Of a stretch of 64,000 bases of DNA, positions 55,978 to 64,000 are shown piece after piece. Both the position numbers and the translations under genes were made by a program. Within the stretch, counting starts at the first letter, position 1, and each line of letters opens with the position of its first letter. The DNA comes from Hippasteria phrygiana. Taxonomy: Eukaryota > Echinodermata > Asteroidea > Valvatida > Goniasteridae. The notes below the pieces were generated by a model. It did no database searches, was not told the DNA's origin, and saw nothing but the letters and a program-made list of their open reading frames with translations. Location of the stretch: NCBI GenBank assembly GCA_037893225.1, contig JAZGUH010000003.1, positions 558,001 to 622,000 on the forward strand, in the 5' to 3' direction.

Positions 55978-55995
55978 AGGCCCGAACAGCCGTCC
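55953..55995 (+). promoter_or_regulatory. -1 ribosomal frameshift signal (GGGAAAC plus stem)
   Basis: GGGAAAC (55953-55959) sits in the right phase (G GGA AAC in the gag frame), and slipping back one base gives GGG AAA, the pol frame. After a 6-nt spacer a stem forms between 55966-55975 and 55986-55995 (nine pairs, including one G-U, and one mismatch). A competing 5-bp stem 55965-55969 with 55980-55984 is possible and could contribute to a pseudoknot. The gag stop lies at the stem apex. The pol frame is open back to 55893, an 85-bp overlap. Confidence 0.8.
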
Positions 55996-58900
55996 CGAAC
56001 TCATCTAAGGGTCCAGTGAGACGTCCACGTTCTGCGGCGCGGTGTCAGAGAACTTCTTCTGATGTTCCTCATGGTGTTGTCGGTGATCAGGCCGTCACCC
56101 CTGTCTTCATCGATGGCCAACTATCCAGATGCCTCCTTGACACCGGGTCGCAGGTCACGTGCTTAACTGCTTCCTACCATGCCCGCCATCTTCCACATCG
56201 TCAGCTGCAACCCCTATCGCACCTTGCGGTGATAGGCGCCGCTGGCCAGCCAGTGCCGTATACGGGCTTTGTAGAACTGAACTTGAAATTTCCAGCCAAC
56301 TCCGCCGGGACCCAACGAGAAGTCACGACCCTCGCCCTTGTATGTCCAGACCGTCAGGGAACCGATGACGTCCCCCTGCTCGTAGGGACTAACACCAGTG
56401 TAGTGCGGGAAATGGTGCTGGTTTGTCGGCAGAAAGGCGGAAGAAAGTTCCTGCGAAAAATTCCAGTTGACAGTGCGTGGGCACAAGTTTACAAAACCTC
56501 CGCCAGTGTGAACCATGCCGGTAGTCTTGGGCCAGTTAAGTCTCTAAAACTCACAGCAATCAAGCCAGGTGAAGAGGTTGAAATAGCTACGCTCGTGAAT
56601 AATCGTTCTCGGTCCAAGTGTGAAGTTCTCATCGAAAAGGAGGATACATCCCAGCTCCCCGATGGTGTTGAGCTGAAAACCAGCCTGGTCGAGTTGCCCG
56701 CTCGCAGAATGGCAAAAACAAGAGTGATCCTCACCAATAAGTCTTGCCAAAATGTGTTAATCCCTGCCCGATGTCGCCTTGCCTCGGCGTTCAGCATTGC
56801 GGAGAAGGTACCATTTGATGCACAAGAAGCAGCTATGATGTCTCCATCTGTAAATACATCCAACGATGAGAACATTAACATTGACTTTGAAGGTTCCCCT
56901 CTCCCCACAGATGATATTAGGCGAGTTACTGAATTGCTCCGTAGCCGTTCTGACGTATTCTCCAAAGACGACTTGGATATTGGGTGCACGTCGGCTGTTA
57001 AGCACACTATCAGTCTGTCTGATGAGACGCCTTTCCGCGAGGGGTGCCGCCGCATACCCCCAGCAGATTATGCTGATGCCCGTCAGCACCTAAGGGAACT
57101 GCAAGAAAAGGGTATCGTCCGAGAGTCAGCCAGCCAGTTTGCCTCACCAATAGTCCTAGTAAGAAAGAAGAATGGGGACCTCCGACTTTGTATTGACTAT
57201 CGGAAATTGAACGGCCGCACTATACGAGACCAGTACTCGATACCCAAGATCGAAGATACCTTACACGCGATGAATGGTGCCAAGTGGTTTTCCTGCTTAG
57301 ATTTGAAGTCGGGGTACTACCAGATCGAGATGGCAGAGGAGGATAAGCATAAAACCGCTTTCTGGTGTCCGCTTGGGTTCTATGAGTTTAATCGTATGCC
57401 CCAAGGCATCACCAACGCCCCTGCAACTTTCCAGCGTCTCATGGAAAAATGCATGGGGGATCTCCATCATAACGGTGTCTTTGTTTACTTAGATGACATC
57501 ATTGTGTTTGCGAGGACCGCTGAAGAACACGAGGCTAAACTCATTCAAGTGCTTGACCGTCTCCGTCAGTTTGACCTCAAACTCAGTCCTAGCAAGTGCA
57601 AGTTTTTCCAGTCGTCTGTGAAGTGCCTTGGCCATGTTATTTCTGCTGACGGTGTTAGTACCGACCCCTGCAAGATCGAAGCGGTGAATTCGTGGCCCGT
57701 CCCCAACACAGCCAGAGAATTAAAATCATTCCTTGGTTTCACCGGTTATTACCGTCGCTTTGTTGAGGGTTATTCTTCTATAGCGAAACCACTGAATGAA
57801 TTGACTGCAGGTTGTGACTTGACGAAACGGCGGTTTGGCACGAAACAGAAGAAACACCCACCGAAGAAGAAACTACACCTAAAGCTTCGCAGTCCCAACG
57901 AGCCCTTTGGTGATCTCTGGAGTCCGGCTTGCCAGGCGTCGTTCGATGCTATCGTACAGAAACTAACTTCTGCCCCCGTGCTAGGGTTCGTGGATTACGA
58001 CCGGCCATTTATCGTCCACACCGATGCAAGTGGGACCGGGCTCGGTGCCGCTCTCTACCAAGAAGGAGACGACGGCCGACCCCATGTCATCGCGTACGCT
58101 AGCCGCGGACTTTCAAAATCCGAACTTAACTACCCAGCCTACAAGTGGGAATTTTTGGCACTGAAATGGGCTGTTACGGAAAAGTTCCGCGACTACTTGT
58201 ATGGAGGAAAATTCACAGTCCTCACCGATAACAATCCACTGACGTACGTATTGACTACTGCGAAACTAGACGCCACTGGACACCGATGGTTGGCAGCCCT
58301 AGCGAATTACAATTTCGTTATAAAGTATCGCCCAGGTAAAAGTAATGCCGACGCAGATGGTTTGTCTAGAAGACCTCAGCCACCCCCATACGCAGATGAT
58401 GAGTCACAATCTATAGAGGAAAAGCTACGTCGACTCCGTGAACGACTGGAACAAGGTGGTAATGATGTTGTGTGCTCAGAAGATGTTTTCCAGGCTGTTT
58501 GTCAACGGCACAATGTACACCCCGGAGATTCAACCCCTCAAGATTCAGGTGGAGACCCGGCCCTGATAGAGAGTATCACGGACTCCGAACAGATTGTACC
58601 ATGTGAGCTAAACCCCTTGACTGATCAGACAGCCCTGCCAGCCATGGGGACCACTGCCTGGCGTCAACTCCAGCTAAAAGATGATGCCATTTGTCAGGTA
58701 ATTCCACATGTTCAGAGAGGGCAATGCCCCACTGCAGGGCAGCGGTCAGCACTGTTAGAAGAGGCCCGTCTCCTTCTACGTCAATGGGATAAGCTGTCCC
58801 TTAAGGATGGTGTGCTCTACCGGAAGACAACAACAAGCGATAAGCGTGAAACATTGCAGTTAGTTCTCCCTAAGAGTCACCGAAACCAAGCCCTGAGAGG

Positions 58901-60632
58901 TCTGCATGATGATGTTGGTCACCTAGGGTATGAGAGAACTCTCGACCTCACCCGTTTCCGATTCTATTGGCCAAAGATGGCGGCGGATGTTGAGCTGAAG
59001 TGCCAGACGTGCGATCGGTGCATCCGGAGGAAGCGGAGGGCTTTGAAGGCGGCACCTCTGGTCTCCATCCAAACCACAGCTCCGATGCAACTTGTGTGCA
59101 TTGATTTCTTGAGTTTGGAACCTGACGATAGCAACACCAAAGATATCTTGGTCATAACTGACCATTACACCCGCTATGCTCAGGCTTTCCCGACCAAGAA
59201 TCAGACATCTCGCACAGTTGCAAAGGTGCTGTGGGAAAACTATTTTGTCCATTATGGTTTTCCCGAACGGCTACACTCCGATCAGGGGCGGGATTTTGAG
59301 GCCCGCCTCATCCAAGATCTGTGCGCCGTATCTGGAATAAAGAAGTCCCGGACAACCCCGTATCATCCCCAGGGTAACGGGCAGTGTGAACGTTTCAACC
59401 AAACACTGCTCAACATGCTCGGAACCCTGGAAGATGAACAGAAGCAGAAGTGGCGACTCCATGTAGGCCCCCTGGTGCACGCCTACAACTGCACCAAACA
59501 TTCATCTACTGGCATGTCCCCCTACTTTTTGATGTTCGGCCGTGAGCCCCGACTCCCCATTGATGTTCAGTTTGGGTTGCCCGTACAGGATGGAAGTGCC
59601 AACCACAGCCAGTACGCCACAGAACTAAAGGAGAGGTTGCGTCGGGCACACGAGCTGGCATCGGCCGAAATGGCGAAGACCGCCAAGAAGTACAAGGCCC
59701 GCTACGATCGGCAAGTACGAGAGAATGCACTTGAGGTAGGCGACCGTGTTTTGGTAAAGAACGTTGGCCTTAGGGGCAAACACAAACTGGCCGACCGCTG
59801 GAGTAAGGTGTCTTATCGAGTTCAACGGAGGATAAGCCCTGATATGCCGGTATATGTTGTCGAGCCAATTGATGATGATGGCCCAAGTAGGACTCTTCAT
59901 CGGAACATGCTCCTACCCTGTGGGTTTACCCCGCCCTGTGATGCCGAACCCGAAAGAACACGGCCTCAACCCAAACCTCGCCGCAAACGTCCCGTGCGCC
60001 GAACTTTGGCTGAGCCAGTGGACGACATGGCCGATGCCTTGGATTCTGACACTTCAGACGACAACTTCTATGTTCTTCGTCCAATCCCTGCCCCCAGGAA
60101 GTCAGTTTTCCTCAACCCGAATGCTCAGGTCTTCCACCCAGAAGTTGTCTCATCAGAACCGGCACCTCCCGTTAGCGACTCCCATGCTTCTACTTCAGCG
60201 GAGAGTGAACCCACTCAAAGCTTACAGCATCCCAGTCCCGACAACGCAGTGCCATCTGCTGACAGCATCGGTACAAGTTCTCCTTCAACCTCATCCACCC
60301 CGGATGAAACCCCTTGTGAGAAGAATGAGACGTCGAGCCCTTCCCCCTATGCCAGTAGCACTGATACCAGTTCTCCTTCTGGCTCATCCACCCAGGATGA
60401 GCAACTTAGTGAGGAAATCGAGAAGTCGGACCCGGAACCCCCCGTCCCGGAGCCCAGTAGCGTGACAACAGATGAGTTAAACATTGTCTCCCGGCCTGTA
60501 CGTAGTAAGAGGCCCCCGCAATATTATGGTTTTGAGGGGAGGGAAGCAAAACTCCTGGAGCAGCATCTCCTGACACAGCAGCAGGCCTTGGAGGTCACCA
60601 ACAGCCTCATCAACGCCATGTGTCAACGTTAA
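55959..60632 (+). CDS. pol: Gypsy Pol: protease, reverse transcriptase, RNase H, integrase (about 1557 aa after frameshift)
   Basis: Made as Gag-Pol by -1 frameshifting. The aspartic protease has LLDTGS (about 56133-56150). Reverse transcriptase has LDLKSGYYQIEM, MPQGITNAPATFQ and the catalytic YLDD (57486-57497). A basic insertion (KRRFGTKQKKHPPKKK, about 57825-57880) sits between RT and RNase H. RNase H has HTDASGTGLGAAL (about 58020). Integrase has the HHCC finger (H...H...CQTCDRC, about 58878-59030), then D in CIDFLS (about 59100), D in HSDQGRDF (about 59275) and E in NGQCERFN (about 59385). A GPY/F-type module (GDRVLVKNVGLRGKHKL) follows. The C-terminal 230 residues are Ser/Thr/Pro-rich without a chromodomain. 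All catalytic residues are present, so activity is plausible. Confidence 0.95.
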   Translation, partial: RKRAAVEARTAVPNSSKGPVRRPRSAARCQRTSSDVPHGVVGDQAVTPVFIDGQLSRCLLDTGSQVTCLTASYHARHLPHRQLQPLSHLAVIGAAGQPVPYTGFVELNLKFPANSAGTQREVTTLALVCPDRQGTDDVPLLVGTNTSVVREMVLVCRQKGGRKFLRKIPVDSAWAQVYKTSASVNHAGSLGPVKSLKLTAIKPGEEVEIATLVNNRSRSKCEVLIEKEDTSQLPDGVELKTSLVELPARRMAKTRVILTNKSCQNVLIPARCRLASAFSIAEKVPFDAQEAAMMSPSVNTSNDENINIDFEGSPLPTDDIRRVTELLRSRSDVFSKDDLDIGCTSAVKHTISLSDETPFREGCRRIPPADYADARQHLRELQEKGIVRESASQFASPIVLVRKKNGDLRLCIDYRKLNGRTIRDQYSIPKIEDTLHAMNGAKWFSCLDLKSGYYQIEMAEEDKHKTAFWCPLGFYEFNRMPQGITNAPATFQRLMEKCMGDLHHNGVFVYLDDIIVFARTAEEHEAKLIQVLDRLRQFDLKLSPSKCKFFQSSVKCLGHVISADGVSTDPCKIEAVNSWPVPNTARELKSFLGFTGYYRRFVEGYSSIAKPLNELTAGCDLTKRRFGTKQKKHPPKKKLHLKLRSPNEPFGDLWSPACQASFDAIVQKLTSAPVLGFVDYDRPFIVHTDASGTGLGAALYQEGDDGRPHVIAYASRGLSKSELNYPAYKWEFLALKWAVTEKFRDYLYGGKFTVLTDNNPLTYVLTTAKLDATGHRWLAALANYNFVIKYRPGKSNADADGLSRRPQPPPYADDESQSIEEKLRRLRERLEQGGNDVVCSEDVFQAVCQRHNVHPGDSTPQDSGGDPALIESITDSEQIVPCELNPLTDQTALPAMGTTAWRQLQLKDDAICQVIPHVQRGQCPTAGQRSALLEEARLLLRQWDKLSLKDGVLYRKTTTSDKRETLQLVLPKSHRNQALRGLHDDVGHLGYERTLDLTRFRFYWPKMAADVELKCQTCDRCIRRKRRALKAAPLVSIQTTAPMQLVCIDFLSLEPDDSNTKDILVITDHYTRYAQAFPTKNQTSRTVAKVLWENYFVHYGFPERLHSDQGRDFEARLIQDLCAVSGIKKSRTTPYHPQGNGQCERFNQTLLNMLGTLEDEQKQKWRLHVGPLVHAYNCTKHSSTGMSPYFLMFGREPRLPIDVQFGLPVQDGSANHSQYATELKERLRRAHELASAEMAKTAKKYKARYDRQVRENALEVGDRVLVKNVGLRGKHKLADRWSKVSYRVQRRISPDMPVYVVEPIDDDGPSRTLHRNMLLPCGFTPPCDAEPERTRPQPKPRRKRPVRRTLAEPVDDMADALDSDTSDDNFYVLRPIPAPRKSVFLNPNAQVFHPEVVSSEPAPPVSDSHASTSAESEPTQSLQHPSPDNAVPSADSIGTSSPSTSSTPDETPCEKNETSSPSPYASSTDTSSPSGSSTQDEQLSEEIEKSDPEPPVPEPSSVTTDELNIVSRPVRSKRPPQYYGFEGREAKLLEQHLLTQQQALEVTNSLINAMCQR

Positions 60633-60675
60633 ACGCCTTCGCCAGCGAGTGACCATGACGTGGACGCCATGGTTT

Positions 60676-60688
60676 TAGAAGGGGAGTA
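60676..60688 (+). promoter_or_regulatory. polypurine tract
   Basis: AGAAGGGGAGTA directly precedes the TG of LTR2, where plus-strand priming occurs. The same block precedes LTR3 at 62436-62448. Confidence 0.7.
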
Positions 60689-62358
60689 TGTCGGACCCTG
60701 TTAAATTTTGAATATTCTTGTACAAAATTTAGTCCGACAAATGTTTGTGAATGTTTCACTCTCACCGCTGCATCTTAGCCACGTTGGCAATTCCGGAGCT
60801 GCCCAAGGGTACATGTTACACTTACATAAAGCCCCCCTTTTGCAACTCTGCAGATTTTAGTGTTAAGTTTGGAAAGTTTGGCCACGCTGGACAACATGGC
60901 ACGAACATGGGACCAGATTGGTCAATTCCTAGCGCCAAGGACAGTTTTTCGCGCTTGCATAAAAACCTAAAATGCAAGCATTGCAATCTTGTTGCTTAGG
61001 TGGCGGAAAGTTTGGCCACGCTGTACAACGTGGCACAGACATAAGACCAGATTGGTCAATTCCTTAGATGTTCACGCACCCTGAAGAATTTTAGTCCCCT
61101 ATTCCTTTTCTGATTGGTTCTAAGCAATCGGAAGGTTAATTACCTCATTGTTTTAGTTTTCCGACCAATGAAAATTTTCCCCCAAGCCTTTCCGAGCGCG
61201 TGTTTCGGCATGACTTTATCCCCCGTCTTGCTTCGAGCCCCTCAGAAGCGAACAAGACCTCGATGCGAGAAGATCGTACTCCCAAAGTGCCCCAAATTGC
61301 ACTTTTCCGAATAGTCACATAGTTTTAGGAACGCGTCAGATACTTCCCTAAGTTTTCCGTTCCTAAAACCTCTTCTCGCATCCATCTACCACGTGCTCTG
61401 TTGATACAGAACACAAGTCCACCAGGTCTCGCTTTGGGGAGTTGACCCGGTTCACCTCTCCACCTGGCCCGTTTCTCACCACCCCTTTCCTGGACTGACG
61501 GCACTCCTTGGAGCCTGTCTCGACGTCGCTGACTGTTTTGGACCCGGAGCCCATCTGAGTCGTGTCGCCGCTTCCACGCCGTACGCAAGCCCCAAGTAGA
61601 GTGCCCAAACCAGCTAAGATCCACACTTACTTATTACCTTGATTATTTTGTTGTGATTATTTTCTCCATTGGCTTAATATTGTTTTTCCTACCCCAAAAT
61701 GTATGCTGTTGGCATCTTTTGTTGAATTTTATTACAACGTCTCTCTCAGTTGAGAGATATGTGTTTTCCTTGAAATTCTCTTTGCGACTTCTTATCAGGA
61801 TTAGGTCGAGTGAAATTAAGCCAATGTAGAATTTAAGATCTTTTACATTGTCAATTTTGAATGTTGCCTTGATTGTGTTCTCGATGGTATTCCCGCGTGT
61901 TAATACCTCAGTGGTCTAATCCTCTTTTCTTTGCATTCGCATCAAATTCTGTTTGTTTTCCCGTACTCACAACTAGTGAGTTTTTTTGATATGGAGTTCC
62001 AATTGGTACTTCATTGATTCATTTTTTCCTCTTTTGCGACTGATTTGTTGGCTCTTTTCCCTCTCGCGTGAATGCTAAATTTTGAGTCGTTGAGTCGATT
62101 GCCGATATTCTGGCTCCCCATTTTAAACCATTGAAGTTATAACACCTTGAATATTTTTACTATTTGATAACGTTCCCCCGACCAATTACTGTTGACGGAC
62201 CCTGAATTTTTATTAGCTGAAGGGAATGTTTCAATAACAATATTGTTGTCCTGTAAGAAAGGGATCAACTAAATTTCGCTGTCTGTGTGATTTCTTTACC
62301 ATGAGCAACATCCTTATTTATAAACGAACCCCCGCAGGACTCGGACAAAACTCGGGTA
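60689..62358 (+). repeat. second LTR (LTR2), lacking its last 12 bp
   Basis: It is collinear with LTR1 with no indels. It ends at CTCGGGTA, where LTR1 continues with ATACCTGTGACA. The next base starts a copy of the pol 3' end, so the junction is a deletion breakpoint. Confidence 0.9.
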
Positions 62359-62448
62359 CAACAGCCTCATCAACGCCATGTGTCAACGTTAAACGCCTTC
62401 GCCAGCGAGTGACCATGACGTGGACGCCATGGTTTTAGAAGGGGAGTA
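62359..62448 (+). repeat. duplicated 3' end of pol plus polypurine tract
   Basis: Identical to 60599-60688. It starts within the last codons of pol and runs to the LTR3 boundary. Confidence 0.92.
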
Positions 62449-63169
62449 TGTCGGACCCTGTTAAATTTTGAATATTCTTGTACAAACTTTAGTCCGACAA
62501 ATGTTTGTGAATGTTTCACTCTCACCGCTGCATCTTAGCCACGTTGGCAATTCCGGAGCTGCCCAAGGGTACATGTTACACTTACATAAAGCCCCCCTTT
62601 TGCAACTCTGCAGATTTTAGTGTTAAGTTTGGAAAGTTTGGCCACGCTGGACAACATGGCACGAACATGGGACCAGATTGGTCAATTCCTAGCGCCAAGG
62701 ACAGTTTTTCGCGCTTGCATAAAAACCTAAAATGCAAGCATTGCAATCTTGTTGCTTAGGTGGCGGAAAGTTTGGCCACGCTGTACAACGTGGCACAGAC
62801 ATAAGACCAGATTGGTCAATTCCTTAGATGTTCACGCACCCTGAAGAATTTTAGTCCCCTATTCCTTTTCTGATTGGTTCTAAGCAATCGGAAGGTTAAT
62901 TACCTCATTGTTTTAGTTTTCCGACCAATGAAAATTTTCCCCCAAGCCTTTCCGAGCGCGTGTTTCGGCATGACTTTATCCCCCGTCTTGCTTCGAGCCC
63001 CTCAGAAGCGAACAAGACCTCGATGCGAGAAGATCGTACTCCCAAAGTGCCCCAAATTGCACTTTTCCGAATAGTCACATAGTTTTAGGAACGCGTCAGA
63101 TACTTCCCTAAGTTTTCCGTTCCTAAAACCTCTTCTCGCATCCATCTACCACGTGCTCTGTTGATACAG
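62449..63169 (+). repeat. third LTR (LTR3), truncated after 721 bp
   Basis: It matches LTR1 to the base corresponding to 53537, with at least one substitution (TACAAACTTT versus TACAAAATTT near 62487). It breaks off at GATACAG, after which the sequence GTAAGCTACT is unrelated. Confidence 0.9.
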
Positions 63170-64000
63170 GTAAGCTACTATTAATTATTCTCTGTATAAA
63201 TTTACTTTGCGCACATTTATTGGGTGATTGTGATGGTATGACGTTGCTTTACTATTAGAGACAAACTCAAGATGGAAAGGACGATCTAATTATGAGTTTA
63301 CACTAGACCACTCGTTGTTTGAGATATGTTTTATCTTGTATATTATTGTAAATAACGTTGATGTGATTTTGTCCTGTTGGCTATCGTGCATGAAAAAGTA
63401 CTCAGTCAAACTTCCAAGTGTTTGGTTGCTATATTTTATGAATCGCGGCTGGCCTCTTACATTCTATTATCAGCAATTCTAGTACTCTCTAAATCCCTAG
63501 TTTCAGACTGTAGAGTGAATTTTCACTCTTTGGAAATAAGAGAGTAGCTTTCCCAAACCATGATGACCATCACATCCGTTCCAACTTTTTACTATAAGAT
63601 GTGATATGAAGAGGCCGCGCACGTTGCTATAGCCGTTCATTAGCAATTTGCTTCTAATCTATAATTTAGGTTGGGTAATATCCGACCATCTCTGATCAAT
63701 CACCCATTAAGATAGTTGCGATATTATTATTGTTTGATGTATGTAGACGTGTGCACGTATGTATAACCTCTGGCTAGGTTATGGCTATTGTTTTTGTCCT
63801 TAGAAAACCCCTCACGTAAGTACCGTACTACTGTGTGTAACCAGTTGTGTGCGGCCACTGGTCACACATTCCATTCAATAGACTATGCAATGTATACGAC
63901 TGTTTGTTGTCGAGCATATAAACAATAGTGCCCTTGCCCTCAATGACCTTCAGACGTACACACGTGCACAAGTCATTTTCATTGCTTAGATTTTCCTTAC
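63170..64000. other. unrelated flank after the truncated LTR
   Basis: 831 bp, A/T-rich, with no gene recognised and no match to the LTR remainder within the window. It begins with GTAAG, directly after CAG. Confidence 0.5.

Larger units (their letters stand above)
52817..63169 (+). mobile_element. Ty3/Gypsy LTR retrotransposon with a third, truncated LTR
   Basis: The order is LTR1 (52817-54498), leader with primer-binding region, gag, pol, polypurine stretch, LTR2 (60689-62358), then 90 bp copied from the 3' end of the internal region (62359-62448 equals 60599-60688), then LTR3 (62449-63169). Gag and pol are open throughout. I found no env. The LTR1-LTR2 offset is constant (7872) over the whole length, with one substitution noticed (53755 C, 61627 T). 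It is therefore a young insertion. Pol order protease-RT-RNase H-integrase places it in Ty3/Gypsy. Confidence 0.95.

Noticed and set aside
56586..56600. TAGCTACGCTCGTGA in Gypsy pol, resembling the Polinton palindromic unit
   Set aside because: Only a short core matches and the palindrome is incomplete; chance is sufficient.

Overview
This window is eukaryotic, transposon-dense, non-coding-rich DNA, probably from a marine invertebrate deuterostome (echinoderm-like). I infer this from the scattered AGGCCTA words, tRNA-derived SINEs, many foldback and TIR elements, a Polinton/Maverick, a DIRS-type relic and a Ty3/Gypsy element. I found no host protein-coding gene I can support. Every recognisable coding sequence belongs to a mobile or virus-like element.

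Layout. 1-10.9 kb is intergenic DNA: a CRE/E2F/AP-1 cluster near 1.5 kb, long-TIR and foldback elements (2586-3355, 4697-4912), a LINE 3' tail near 7.2 kb, TTAA-type MITEs and a reverse-strand SINE. At 11045-26362 lies a 15.3-kb Polinton with about 271-bp terminal inverted repeats, flanked by CGGTC on both sides. 26.4-52.8 kb is again intergenic and holds a decayed DIRS/YR-type retroelement (about 31.6-33.7 kb) and many short elements: piggyBac-like 40249-40462, long-TIR 43110-43624, a TIR element filled with CCGATG/CCGTTG words 44022-44803, a foldback 47543-47874, SINEs, and a MITE 52271-52538. At 52817-63169 lies a young Ty3/Gypsy retrotransposon with intact gag and pol and three LTR copies.

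How the genes fit together. The Polinton carries a virus-like set: retroviral-type integrase, protein-primed family B DNA polymerase, A32/FtsK-type packaging ATPase, major capsid protein, two tandem minor (penton-like) capsid proteins, and several membrane or coiled-coil proteins of unknown role. I found no adenovirus-type cysteine protease. The copy is dead or dying: the polymerase has two frameshifts and one stop, the major capsid gene has one stop, the second minor capsid copy has a frameshift, and a small gene near 13.9 kb has a frameshift. Integrase, ATPase and the first minor capsid gene are open.

The Gypsy element looks recently active. I see only one difference between LTR1 and LTR2. 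Gag and pol are joined by a textbook -1 slippery heptamer (GGGAAAC) followed by a predicted stem. The third LTR shows a tandem arrangement with an internal deletion, and it stops at a perfect CAG/GTAAG junction.

The least expected pattern is a 12-bp palindrome, GCGTAGCTACGC, with its flanks. It recurs in several unrelated Polinton genes, always in the same reading phase.
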